DNA of 40,374 bases from Hyphomicrobiales bacterium (GTDB lineage: Bacteria; Pseudomonadota; Alphaproteobacteria; Rhizobiales; Rhizobiaceae). Both the position numbers and the translations under genes were made by a program. Positions 7,460 through 15,459 of this stretch are shown in pieces. Numbering within the stretch: the stretch's first letter is position 1; each line of letters starts with the position of its first letter. The DNA is taken from the NCBI GenBank assembly GCA_002400845.2, contig NVRK02000024.1:1-40374 (forward strand), read 5' to 3'. Under the pieces are notes generated by a model, which was not told the DNA's origin, did not search any database, and saw nothing but the letters and a program-made list of their open reading frames with translations.

Positions 7460-7474
7460 TTAAACCCTCTTTAG
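7460..7474. promoter_or_regulatory. Near-consensus CtrA-type box upstream of rcdA
   Basis: TTAA-N7-TTAG at 7460-7474 differs by one base from the CtrA consensus TTAA-N7-TTAA and lies about 100 bases before the rcdA start. A palindrome TTAACGTTAA follows shortly after. In 40% GC intergenic DNA such a match can easily arise by chance, so this is only a pointer. Confidence 0.25.
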
Positions 7475-7571
7475 AAATTAACGTTAAATCACGCTAATTC
7501 ACACAAATTCCATGCCAAGCTTTACCAGCGCTGCTTCATTGGTTAAAAGGATACAAAGGGATATCTTAATA

Positions 7572-8096
7572 ATGGTAAATAATAATAATTCAGCAAACAC
7601 GATTTCGTTATCTGAAAGATTCGCTTTTTCTGATAGATTCGACAAACTGTTTCAGGACGGAATGCAGCTTGTTGAAGAAAGCGCCAATTATTTAGACGGC
7701 GATGGCCGCAAAGCAGCCAAAAGCCTCACAAAAGAGGAAATGGCCCTTTACGGCACAGAATCAATGCGTTTGACCACACGATTGATGCAATTAGCTTCTT
7801 GGCTACTATTGCAACGCGCCACTAATGCTGGCGAAATGACGCGAGAGCAATTCTTAGATGAGAAGAAAAAAGTAAAACTCGATTCAATTCCAGTTAGTAT
7901 AATTGACGAGAGATGGTCTGCACTGCCAAAAGAATTTATCGGCCTTGTCACGCGATCGCTTGCCTTGCAAAATAGAATTACTGGCATTGATGATGAGATT
8001 TACTCCACAAAGGTGGTAAATCTTCCTACACAAAGCCCTGTCGAGCAACAAATCAACTTGCTTTCAACTGCTTTGGGCATTGGTCGTAAACACTAA
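7572..8096 (+). CDS. rcdA: RcdA-type protein (DUF1465), adaptor in regulated proteolysis of CtrA
   Basis: The 174-residue protein matches DUF1465. The core is SERFAFSDRFDKLFQDGMQLVEESANYLDGDGR, then ALYGTESMRLTTRLMQLASWLLLQRA, the family hallmark of a three-helix bundle. In Caulobacter RcdA helps deliver CtrA and other substrates to ClpXP with CpdR and PopA; this role is known for the family, and conservation of it here is inferred. The C-terminal tail (VNLPTQSPVEQQINLLSTALGIGRKH) resembles the flexible end of the family. ATG 7572 has AAAGGGA about 11 bases upstream, while the frame opens earlier at 7512 without a ribosome site. A terminator follows at 8159. Confidence 0.88.
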   Translation: MVNNNNSANTISLSERFAFSDRFDKLFQDGMQLVEESANYLDGDGRKAAKSLTKEEMALYGTESMRLTTRLMQLASWLLLQRATNAGEMTREQFLDEKKKVKLDSIPVSIIDERWSALPKEFIGLVTRSLALQNRITGIDDEIYSTKVVNLPTQSPVEQQINLLSTALGIGRKH

Positions 8097-8158
8097 TTAT
8101 ATTTTTGAGCCTAATTAGCGCAAAAACGCGGCATCTTAAAATTCATAAGAAAACACAA

Positions 8159-8196
8159 AAAACCCGGCTACTATAAACAGTAGACCGGGTTTTATA
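8159..8196. terminator. Bidirectional terminator between rcdA and rpmE
   Basis: AAAACCCGG (8159-8167) pairs with CCGGGTTTT (8185-8193). CTACT/AGTAG extends the stem across a single bulged A, leaving a 6-base loop. A/T tracts flank both sides, so it can serve rcdA and the convergent rpmE. Confidence 0.85.
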
Positions 8197-8243
8197 TTCT
8201 TTAAAATGCCAACAAATAATTGGTTGCCATATTATAAAAGTGC

Positions 8244-8465
8244 TTAGATACCCAAGCCTTCGTATTTTTTCTTAAAGCGAGATACACGACCATCGCGATC
8301 CAACAAGTGTTGGTTGCCACCTGTCCAAGCAGGGTGCGACTGAGGGTCAATATCAAGGTTCATTGTATCACCTTCAGCACCCCAAGTAGAGCGAGTGGTG
8401 TATTGCGTACCATCAGTCATAACAACATTGATAGTATGGTAGTCAGGATGAATATCTTTTTTCAT
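8244..8465 (-). CDS. rpmE: 50S ribosomal protein bL31, cysteine-free type
   Basis: The 73-residue protein starts [20 protein letters not shown] and ends with [30 protein letters not shown], the L31 signature. No cysteine is present, so this is the zinc-independent form normal in Rhizobiales-type genomes. It helps bridge the ribosomal subunits through the central protuberance. The start has AAGGAT at good spacing. The leader may fold through GCCGC (8511-8515) and GCGGC (8540-8544), a possible site for autoregulation as known for L31 in E. coli; that is inference. It is convergent with rcdA and divergent from the ABC exporter. Confidence 0.95.
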   Translation of the reverse strand: MKKDIHPDYHTINVVMTDGTQYTTRSTWGAEGDTMNLDIDPQSHPAWTGGNQHLLDRDGRVSRFKKKYEGLGI

Positions 8466-8782
8466 CTTCGTATCCTTATAGGCCTAATTGTAAGGCTGAT
8501 AGTCAAAAAAGCCGCACAACCTTTTTGCAAAGATCATAAGCGGCATAAATCTTGGGCGTTCTATACATCTAAAACTCATTTTAGACAAGAGGCAATGCAA
8601 CACAAGTAACATCAATTCACTGGAACTGCATTCATTCCATTAATTTGCACTATTCTGCTACAAAACGCACATTTACATCTGCAAAACTTAACTCTACACC
8701 CCATATTCAGATATACTCAATATTTCCTATATAATATAGCGAGTATAATTTTTAGATCGTACAAAACAAAGCAGCAATATAT
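8466..8782. other. Intergenic region between rpmE and the ABC exporter
   Basis: This 317-base gap holds two divergent promoters by position. I see only the GCCGC/GCGGC pairing in the rpmE leader and a TATAAT-like hexamer at about 8746-8751 before the exporter. No convincing ORF, tRNA or repeat is present. Confidence 0.5.
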
Positions 8783-10612
8783 ATGAACGATATAACAGCA
8801 TCGAAAAATATCAACGCAGAAACTGCTAAAACCAACTTAAAAGATGGCAGCAGAAGCAAAAAAAGAAAAAGCTTAAAGCCTCTTAGTAAGATATTTCCGT
8901 ACCTTGGTAGGTATAAATTACAAGTTGCAGCTGCGCTTTTCTTTTTATCACTTGCAGCCGCCACTACACTTAGCTTACCTGTCGCTGTTCGAAACATGAT
9001 CGACAAAGGTTTTTTAAGTAACAATGTGGCATTCATTGGAAATTATTTCACTGCATTAATTGCTGTTGCCGCTTTATTAGCCATTGCGAGTTCGTGCCGA
9101 TATTACTTTGTAATATGGTTAGGTGAGCGTGTAATTTCAGATTTACGCAACGATGTGTTTGCCCATTTATCAGAATTATCCATCAGCTTTTTTGACCGCT
9201 CACAGTCTGGCGAATTAATTTCACGCCTTACAGCCGATACAACGCAAATCAAATCAGCAGTTGGTGCAACTGCATCTATGGCGTTAAGAAATTTCATTTT
9301 AGCGCTCGGTGCATTAGCGGCAATGGTTTACACCGCTCCACAACTGGCAATGATTGTAATAGGCGCTATTCCACTCATTATCATTCCAATTGTTGGATTT
9401 GGTAGAGCTGTTCGAAAACGCTCACGCAGCGCACAAGACACATTAGCAAACGCGACTGCTTATGCTTCAGAATCCATCACTTCCATCAGAACAGTTCAGG
9501 CATTTTCCACTGGCCATATTGTCAAAAGCAAATTTTCAAATGCAATCGAAAGTGCTTTTGAAGCCGCGCGTAAAGCCATTGCAACGAGAGCAATGTTAAC
9601 CGCATTCGCGATTTTTCTAATATTCAGCTCTGTAATTGGTGTTTTATGGTTTGGTGCTCAAGAAGTGCTGGCAGGCACGATGACACCAGGCGTTTTAACA
9701 CAATTTCTCCTATACGCAGTCTTTGCGGCTGGCTCGCTAGGCGCATTGTCAGAAGTATGGGGAGAACTTTCGCAGGCAGCAGGTGCCGCAGAGAGAATAA
9801 CAGAATTGCTAGACGAAGAACCAGAAATTAAAGCACCCGAGAATTTTACTAAATTACCAGAAACAATCAAAGGCGACATGCAATTTGATAATGTACATTT
9901 CGCGTACCAAAGCCGCCCAAATGCAGCCGCATTAAAAGGCCTATCTTTGAATATTAAAGCTGGCGAAACCATTGCGGTGGTTGGCGCATCTGGTGCCGGT
10001 AAGAGTACGTTATTTTCGCTAATGCTTCGTTTTTATGATCCAACATCAGGCACAATTAAAATAGATGGCATGGATATAAAGACTCTTGATCCAAAAGAAA
10101 TGCGCAAGCAAATTGCCATCGTTCCCCAAGATACGGTTATTTTTGCAACTTCAGCCTCTGAAAATATTGGCATGGGCAAAGAAGGCGCCACCCAAGAAGA
10201 AATCGTTCACGCGGCAAAAGCTGCTAGCGCGCACGAATTTATAGCAGAGGCCGAAGAAGGCTACGACACACAATTGGGCGAGCGCGGCATCATGCTTTCT
10301 GGCGGACAACGCCAACGCATTGCAATAGCGCGTGCGATCTTAAAAAACGCACCTATACTATTGCTAGACGAAGCCACCAGCGCATTAGATGCTGAAAGTG
10401 AACGCTTGGTCCAAGAAGCGTTAGAAAAACTCATGGAAGGCCGTACAACGATTGTTATCGCACACCGCTTAGCAACCATTCTAAAAGCTGATCGCATATT
10501 GGTTATGGATGGTGGTAAGATTGTTGAAGAAGGTACACACAAGACATTGTCTAAGAAAAAGAACGGCATCTATGCCCATCTTGCCAGCCTGCAATTCGAT
10601 GCGGCCAAGTAG
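8783..10612 (+). CDS. ABC exporter, fused permease and ATPase (MsbA-like)
   Basis: This 609-residue half-transporter would act as a homodimer in the inner membrane. After a basic N-terminal tail (KDGSRSKKRKSLK) comes a six-helix type IV exporter domain (about residues 45-330) with the LPVAVRNMID and SFFDRSQSGELISRLTADT coupling regions. The ATPase domain follows: Walker A GASGAGKST, Q-loop IVPQD, signature LSGGQRQ, Walker B ILLLDEATSALD and H-loop AHRLAT. All catalytic elements are intact. MsbA-like exporters move lipids, lipid A core or drugs; the substrate cannot be told here. It stands between rpmE and the convergent MotA/OmpA-like pair. Confidence 0.9.
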   Translation: MNDITASKNINAETAKTNLKDGSRSKKRKSLKPLSKIFPYLGRYKLQVAAALFFLSLAAATTLSLPVAVRNMIDKGFLSNNVAFIGNYFTALIAVAALLAIASSCRYYFVIWLGERVISDLRNDVFAHLSELSISFFDRSQSGELISRLTADTTQIKSAVGATASMALRNFILALGALAAMVYTAPQLAMIVIGAIPLIIIPIVGFGRAVRKRSRSAQDTLANATAYASESITSIRTVQAFSTGHIVKSKFSNAIESAFEAARKAIATRAMLTAFAIFLIFSSVIGVLWFGAQEVLAGTMTPGVLTQFLLYAVFAAGSLGALSEVWGELSQAAGAAERITELLDEEPEIKAPENFTKLPETIKGDMQFDNVHFAYQSRPNAAALKGLSLNIKAGETIAVVGASGAGKSTLFSLMLRFYDPTSGTIKIDGMDIKTLDPKEMRKQIAIVPQDTVIFATSASENIGMGKEGATQEEIVHAAKAASAHEFIAEAEEGYDTQLGERGIMLSGGQRQRIAIARAILKNAPILLLDEATSALDAESERLVQEALEKLMEGRTTIVIAHRLATILKADRILVMDGGKIVEEGTHKTLSKKKNGIYAHLASLQFDAAK

Positions 10613-10630
10613 GTAAAACTCTTTTTTACC
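10612..10630. terminator. Small hairpin across the stop codons of two convergent genes
   Basis: GGTAAAA (10612-10618) pairs with TTTTACC (10624-10630). The hairpin overlaps the stop regions of the ABC exporter and the OmpA-like gene, and has T/A tracts in the loop. It is probably a weak bidirectional terminator. Confidence 0.4.
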
Positions 10631-11657
10631 GCTCTGTTAGTTTCAACTCGATACGGCGATTTTTAGAACGCGCTTCATCGGTGTCTTCAATTTCAAGGGG
10701 TTGAAATTCACCAAATCCAGCTGCTACCAAACGCTGCGCTGGTATGCCTTGGCTAATGAAATACTTAACAACAGAAAGCGCTCTTGCTTGGCTTAATTCC
10801 CAATTGTCTTTAATCGCGCCAGTGCCCGAAACTGGCACATCATCTGTGTGTCCATCCACGCGAAGTACCCAGCCAATGTCATCTGGAATTTCATTGCCAA
10901 TTTGCAACAAAGCCTGCCCAACTTTCAGCATAGCCTGGCGACCTTCCGGGTTAAGGTCAGCACCACCAGAAGAAAACAAAACTTCAGACTGGAATACAAA
11001 TCTATCGCCAACAATGCGAATGTCTTCGCGGTCAGATAAAATTTCACGCAAGCGACCAAAAAAGTCTGAGCGATAACGATTCAGTTCCTGCACACGTTGA
11101 GCCAAAGCAATGTTAAGACGTTTGCCAAGGTCAGAAATTTTAGTCTGACTTTCTCTATCGCTGCTTTCAGAAGCATCCAACGCATCTTCAAGAGCTCCGA
11201 TTTGGCGACGCAGTGCAGAGATTTGCTGGTTCAATAGTTCTACTTGCGATAGCGCTCTTTGGCTTAATTGTATTTCTTTATCTAACGCGCCAGAAAGCGC
11301 ACCGATCTTAGAAGTCGCCTGCGCATTAGCGCCAGAATCTGCCGCCAATAAATTAGCAAGACGAGAACGTTCACTTTCATTATTTGTAAGCGATGCTTGC
11401 AAGCTTGCAATATTATCTTCTAAATCTTGTTTATCTCCGCGCTCAAGCGACAAAAGAGAAGTAAGTTCTGCAATTTGAGAATTAAGGCGATTTAGCACTG
11501 CGTCCTTGCCTGTAATTTCGCGGCTTAATAAAAATTGAGCGAGCACAAAAACAGACAGCAAAAACATAATAGCCAAGAGCAATGTCGATAATGCATCGAC
11601 AAAACCCGGCCAATAATCAACATTACTTTCGCGTCTTCTGCTACGACCATAAGCCAT
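10626..11657 (-). CDS. MotB/OmpA-like peptidoglycan-anchored protein
   Basis: The 343-residue protein has one N-terminal transmembrane helix (DYWPGFVDALSTLLLAIMFLLSVFVLAQF), in which the Asp of FVDAL matches the ion-carrying Asp of MotB and ExbD/TolR. A long coiled coil (about residues 50-190, heptad-rich with many Gln, Leu and Ser) leads to a C-terminal OmpA-like peptidoglycan-binding domain with VDGHTDDVPV and NWELSQARALSVV. It probably works in the periplasm with the upstream MotA/TolQ-like subunit, anchoring a proton-driven complex to the wall. The genes are five bases apart and the ribosome site AGAAGG overlaps the stop of the partner. No flagellar genes are near, so a flagellar role is unlikely. 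Function inferred. Confidence 0.85.
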   Translation of the reverse strand: MAYGRSRRRESNVDYWPGFVDALSTLLLAIMFLLSVFVLAQFLLSREITGKDAVLNRLNSQIAELTSLLSLERGDKQDLEDNIASLQASLTNNESERSRLANLLAADSGANAQATSKIGALSGALDKEIQLSQRALSQVELLNQQISALRRQIGALEDALDASESSDRESQTKISDLGKRLNIALAQRVQELNRYRSDFFGRLREILSDREDIRIVGDRFVFQSEVLFSSGGADLNPEGRQAMLKVGQALLQIGNEIPDDIGWVLRVDGHTDDVPVSGTGAIKDNWELSQARALSVVKYFISQGIPAQRLVAAGFGEFQPLEIEDTDEARSKNRRIELKLTER

Positions 11658-11662
11658 TTAAC

Positions 11663-12640
11663 TTACCTTCTTGCCGCTTTATCGAAAAAATCGTTAAGTT
11701 TTTTAAGCGTTTCATTAAGCTCTCGATTTTGAACATCTTGAGCCTCAATTTTTTCACGCAATGTTTTTTGATCGGCGCGCATATGCTTAACCATGCCTTG
11801 AATACTTTCAGCTAAACTTGCCATCGCTGCAGTAGCCCTTGGATTACCACCGCCCTGCTCAACACTCTTATGAAGCTTATCCATAATTTCGTTAGAAGCA
11901 CCAAAACCACCGGCAAATTCTTGATCCATATCGGTTACAGAAGAAAGCCAGTTTTCTAACTCGGTATAAAATCGTGTTTGCGCACGGCCAGCCTGTAGAT
12001 CTAAAAAGCCTAGAATTAGCGACCCTGCTAAGCCAAAAAGTGAAGATGAAAATGCAGTTCCCATGCCATCAAGTGGCGCTTTAAGACCAGCCTTTAAAGA
12101 ATCCAAAATATCATTTGTATTGCCAGAACCTGCATCTAATGACTGGATCGTTTCACCAATTGAACCAATGGTGGCAAGCAAGCCCCAAAACGTACCAAGC
12201 AATCCAAGAAAAACCAACAAGCCAATAAGATAGCGAGAAATTTCTCGCAAATCATCAAGTCTGTTTCCGATCGAATCCAAGATTGAGCGCATTGAATTTG
12301 TCGTAATCGACATATCAGTACTAGCGCTACCAAAAAGAGTTTTCATTGGCGCTAAAAGAACAGGCTCTCTTTTAATGTCTAATTCGTCGCCGCCTTGTCT
12401 GAAATTATTGACCCAAGCAACCTCTGGCATTAGCCGCACAACTTGCGCAAGCGCCAGTAAAATACCAACAACAAGAACAAATAGAATAAGACCGTTAAGC
12501 CCAGGGTTTGTGATAAACGCATCTGATATAGAGCGGTACAAAATCGAGACTAAAAATCCTGTAATAATCAGGAAGATAACCATGCTGATTAAAAACAGAC
12601 GCGGACTGCTAAATTTATACGGATCAAATGCTCTTGCCAC
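11663..12640 (-). CDS. MotA/TolQ/ExbB-family proton-channel subunit
   Basis: The 325-residue inner-membrane protein has two N-terminal transmembrane helices (residues about 15-65). Later come LIGLLVFLGLLGTFWGLLATIGS and LDGMGTAFSSSLFGLAGSLILGFLDLQ, which are the characteristic TolQ/ExbB/MotA channel helices. The C-terminus is a charged coiled coil (KTLREKIEAQDVQNRELNETLKKLNDFF). The start is taken as GTG at 12640, which has AAGGAA six bases upstream; the TTG at 12658 precedes that Shine-Dalgarno sequence. It forms an operon with the OmpA-like gene downstream. Together they make a proton-driven stator-like complex. Upstream lie two TTGTACAA-like palindromes that may be an operator. Confidence 0.85.
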   Translation of the reverse strand: MARAFDPYKFSSPRLFLISMVIFLIITGFLVSILYRSISDAFITNPGLNGLILFVLVVGILLALAQVVRLMPEVAWVNNFRQGGDELDIKREPVLLAPMKTLFGSASTDMSITTNSMRSILDSIGNRLDDLREISRYLIGLLVFLGLLGTFWGLLATIGSIGETIQSLDAGSGNTNDILDSLKAGLKAPLDGMGTAFSSSLFGLAGSLILGFLDLQAGRAQTRFYTELENWLSSVTDMDQEFAGGFGASNEIMDKLHKSVEQGGGNPRATAAMASLAESIQGMVKHMRADQKTLREKIEAQDVQNRELNETLKKLNDFFDKAARR

Positions 12641-12800
12641 AGATGGTTCCTTCCCCAAAGTATATCAACAAGCAAATCAATTCGAAAACCAATTTGTCAT
12701 AACTCGCCTAATGCACACAAATTTAGCGCATTAAATTATTAAACAAAGTTATACTTCAAAAAAACAAATTGGAACCACAATTTTTTATCATTTGCGCGTA

Positions 12801-12843
12801 ATTGTACAATCACTGCACATACGTTGTGTACAAGTGTCTCCAA
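12801..12843. promoter_or_regulatory. Two palindromic sites about three helical turns apart before the MotA-like gene
   Basis: ATTGTACAAT (12801-12810) is a perfect 10-bp palindrome. TTGTGTACAA (12834-12843) contains the same TGTACA core. Their centres are about 33 bases apart, so both lie on one face of the DNA. They lie between suhB and the MotA-like gene, about 160-200 bases upstream of the latter's start. They suggest binding of a dimeric repressor at two sites. Confidence 0.35.
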
Positions 12844-12893
12844 ATACTAACAAGAATATGGCACTTTAAAGAATCTTACTTTAGGGGATCGCT

Positions 12894-13691
12894 TTATTTA
12901 GCGTCAGCCTCTTTAAGAGCAGCAAGCAATTTTTTATGAATAATCTCATTACCAGCACAAATATTTGACGTTTCAAACATTTTATATCGGTTCTCAAGAT
13001 CAGTAACATATCCGCCAGCTTCACGAATCATCAAGATTCCGGCCGCCATATCCCATGGCTTAAGGCCCATTTCCCAATACCCGTCATAACGACCAGCAGC
13101 GGTCCAAGCCAAATCAATAGCCGCAGAACCAGACCTGCGAATACCTGCAGAACTGTTCATTAATTGGCTAATTTGCTTTATCGCTCTGCCCGGTTCAGCG
13201 CGCCCCAAATGCGGAATGCCTGTAACAAATACACCGTCAATTAAGTTTCTACGACCAGCAACACGCATACGACGATCGTTAAAGAACGCGCCACTGCCAC
13301 GTTCTGCCGTAAACAATTCATCCATTGCAGGGTTATAAATGACACCAGCAACAATTTGGCCTTCACGCTCTAAAGCAATCGAAACAGCAAAAATTGGAAT
13401 ACCATGTAAAAAATTTGTTGTGCCATCTAGCGGATCAACAATCCAGCGATTTTGCTTATCTTTACCATTAACAAAACCACCTTCTTCACCCAAAAAACAA
13501 AAGTCTGGGCGAGCTATTTTAAGCTCTTCAAAGATAATTTTTTCAGCAGCTTTATCAGCGCTCGAAACAAAGTCACCCGGACCTTTTACAGATACTTGCA
13601 AATTTTGCACTTCGCCAAAATCACGAGAAAGCTGACGTCCAGCTTTCATTGCGGCATTGACCATAACATTTAACAGCGCTGAGCGTGCCAT
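12894..13691 (-). CDS. suhB: Inositol monophosphatase family protein
   Basis: The 265-residue protein belongs to the Mg2+-dependent inositol monophosphatase/SuhB family. GEEGG carries the metal-binding Glu, WIVDPLDGTTNFLHGIP is motif A with the two catalytic Asp residues, and WDMAAGILMIREAGG is motif B. It removes phosphate from inositol phosphate and related sugars; in E. coli SuhB also binds RNA polymerase antitermination complexes. The start at 13691 has GGAG five bases upstream. The gene is 56 bases after efp on the same strand, an arrangement that suggests co-transcription. The symbol is by family similarity. Confidence 0.9.
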   Translation of the reverse strand: MARSALLNVMVNAAMKAGRQLSRDFGEVQNLQVSVKGPGDFVSSADKAAEKIIFEELKIARPDFCFLGEEGGFVNGKDKQNRWIVDPLDGTTNFLHGIPIFAVSIALEREGQIVAGVIYNPAMDELFTAERGSGAFFNDRRMRVAGRRNLIDGVFVTGIPHLGRAEPGRAIKQISQLMNSSAGIRRSGSAAIDLAWTAAGRYDGYWEMGLKPWDMAAGILMIREAGGYVTDLENRYKMFETSNICAGNEIIHKKLLAALKEADAK

Positions 13692-13747
13692 AGGAACTCC
13701 AAATTTTATATGCGATTTAACTAATTGCTCTACTTAAGAATTTACGC

Positions 13748-14314
13748 TTAAGATTCAGCTCTGCGTAGATATGTAACTTCTGTTGTATCAACAACAATAC
13801 TCTCACCAGAGTTAATGAATGGCGGAACCATAACACGAATACCATTTTCCATAACGGCTGGCTTATAAGAAGACGAAACCGTTTGACCTTTAACAACAGG
13901 ATCAGCTTCTGCAATTTTAAGCGTAACTTGCTCTGGCAAACGAATACCAATTGGTTTTTCTTCATGCAATTCAACGGTCACTTCCATGCCATCTTGTAAG
14001 AATGCGGCGCGGTCGCCAACAAACTCTTTTTGCAATTCAAGTTGCTCATATGTAACATTATCCATGAACACCAGCATGTCGTCTTGCGCATACAAAAACT
14101 GAAAGTCTTTTTGCTCAAGTCTAATTTTTTCAACAGACTCTGTCGCACGAAAACGCTCATTTAATTTAGAACCATTTATAAGGTTCTTCATTTCTATTTG
14201 CGCAAATGCACCACCTTTACCAGGCTTTACATGGTCTGTTTTAACAACAACCCAAAGAGTGCCTTTATGCTCTAGCACATTACCAGGCTTAACTTGGTTT
14301 CCATTTACTTTCAT
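13748..14314 (-). CDS. efp: Translation elongation factor P
   Basis: The 188-residue protein is full length for EF-P: a KOW-like N-terminal domain starting [23 protein letters not shown] and two OB-fold domains. The loop KPGKGGA contains the lysine that reaches the peptidyl-transferase centre and is beta-lysylated in many bacteria. The C-terminal [21 protein letters not shown] is the signature end. EF-P relieves ribosome stalling at proline runs, which matters here because the DUF882 protein of this window has a long Pro-rich tail. The start has an AAGAGTAAG ribosome site. It is probably the first gene of an efp-suhB operon. Confidence 0.95.
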   Translation of the reverse strand: MKVNGNQVKPGNVLEHKGTLWVVVKTDHVKPGKGGAFAQIEMKNLINGSKLNERFRATESVEKIRLEQKDFQFLYAQDDMLVFMDNVTYEQLELQKEFVGDRAAFLQDGMEVTVELHEEKPIGIRLPEQVTLKIAEADPVVKGQTVSSSYKPAVMENGIRVMVPPFINSGESIVVDTTEVTYLRRAES

Positions 14315-14471
14315 AGAACTTACTCTTGTTAATTGAATTATATAGTATTGTTACCAGCACAACATATTAGCTGGCAACTCTTACTTGGCAAGTCAATGAA
14401 CCATATAATCAAATGATTCAAGTGCCTTTAGCGAACCTCTATAAAATTATATTACGAATTGAGAACAATCC

Positions 14472-15449
14472 CTAGCCAGAAGGCCACCTATTTGCTGCAC
14501 GCAAAGCTTTCGCTAACTGATCTTGTTTTAGCGAACCGACAATTTCATCTAACCATTGATCGTTAAGCCCAGCGCGTCGCGCAATAAAATGCCACTTTAC
14601 ACCTTCAATGATATTGGGTTTAGTGCCAACGCCCTGCACAAGCATTTTAGCAATACGGTTTTGCCCAATCACATTGCCACCCAATGCCGCACGCTTCATC
14701 CATTGAAAACCAATTTCAGGCTCTTTAATACCAGCTTTTCCATTAACCAGCCAAATTGCCAATTCCACTTGAGCAGTGTCGATACCAGCTTTTGCAGCTT
14801 TTAACATCCAGTCTTGGGCTTTTTCCATTTCAGGAAACCCCTTTAATTGACCAGATTCATATATTTTCGCAATGGTATAATACGCATCAGAAACACGCCC
14901 ATTAGCCGCCTGCATGAAAAAATCCATTGCCTGCTTTGTGCCAGCAGAAGTTGGGCGCTGACTTATAATAAACTGTCCTACATTAAAAGCGGCTGTTGCA
15001 TGACCGCCCTTTGCAGCCATTAACATTAAAGAACGAGCTTTTTTGACATCTGGTTTTACATATTTGCCTTCAAGTAATTTAACCGCAAAAGAAAATTGAG
15101 CTTCAAGATTTCCATTTTCTGCCGCTAGCGCATACCAAGCAGTAGATTCTGCCAAATTCTTTGGAACGCCATACCCTTTATCATACATTTCTGCGATTAA
15201 GGTTTGCGAAGCAGGATCGCCTAATTTCGCCTTGGGCAAAGCAAGTTTAAAAGCAGTTAAATAATGCCCACGCTGATAAGCACCAAAAGCTAAATCTGGA
15301 ACAATTTCACTCTTTGTGCTTTCTTTACCAATTTTAAGGGCAACAGATGGCTTTACATTTTGTGCATTCACACCACCTGCCAAAGACCCAGTCAGCACTA
15401 AAGTCAAACTAAAACGCTTAAAAAAAACCAGTAAAAAAGACAATCTCAA
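14472..15449 (-). CDS. Exported Sel1-repeat protein
   Basis: The 325-residue protein, read from a TTG start at 15449, begins with the signal peptide RLSFLLVFFKRFSLTLVLTGSLAGGVNAQ. It then carries about six Sel1-like repeats (for example LGDPASQTLIAEMYDKGYGVPKN, GNLEAQFSFAVKLLEGKYVKP, GIDTAQVELAIWLVNGKAG, GNVIGQNRIAKMLVQGVGT). Sel1 repeats form alpha-solenoids for protein binding, often in envelope signalling; the partner is unknown. The TTG is chosen because AGGGGAG lies five bases upstream. ATG codons at 15467 and 15470 inside the end of the ThiE-like gene are alternatives but have poor spacing. The gene directly follows the ThiE-like gene and is probably co-transcribed with it. Confidence 0.82.
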   Translation of the reverse strand: MRLSFLLVFFKRFSLTLVLTGSLAGGVNAQNVKPSVALKIGKESTKSEIVPDLAFGAYQRGHYLTAFKLALPKAKLGDPASQTLIAEMYDKGYGVPKNLAESTAWYALAAENGNLEAQFSFAVKLLEGKYVKPDVKKARSLMLMAAKGGHATAAFNVGQFIISQRPTSAGTKQAMDFFMQAANGRVSDAYYTIAKIYESGQLKGFPEMEKAQDWMLKAAKAGIDTAQVELAIWLVNGKAGIKEPEIGFQWMKRAALGGNVIGQNRIAKMLVQGVGTKPNIIEGVKWHFIARRAGLNDQWLDEIVGSLKQDQLAKALRAANRWPSG

Positions 15450-15459
15450 TTCAACTCCC

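Noticed and set aside
10626-12640. Zorya defence system (ZorA/ZorB-like MotA/MotB pair)
   Set aside because: ZorC, ZorD or ZorE helicase/nuclease genes are absent; neighbours are housekeeping genes (ABC exporter, suhB, efp). The pair fits a conserved envelope complex better.
10626-12640. Flagellar motor motA/motB
   Set aside because: No other flagellar genes are in the window, and the OmpA-like protein has a very long coiled coil not usual for MotB.
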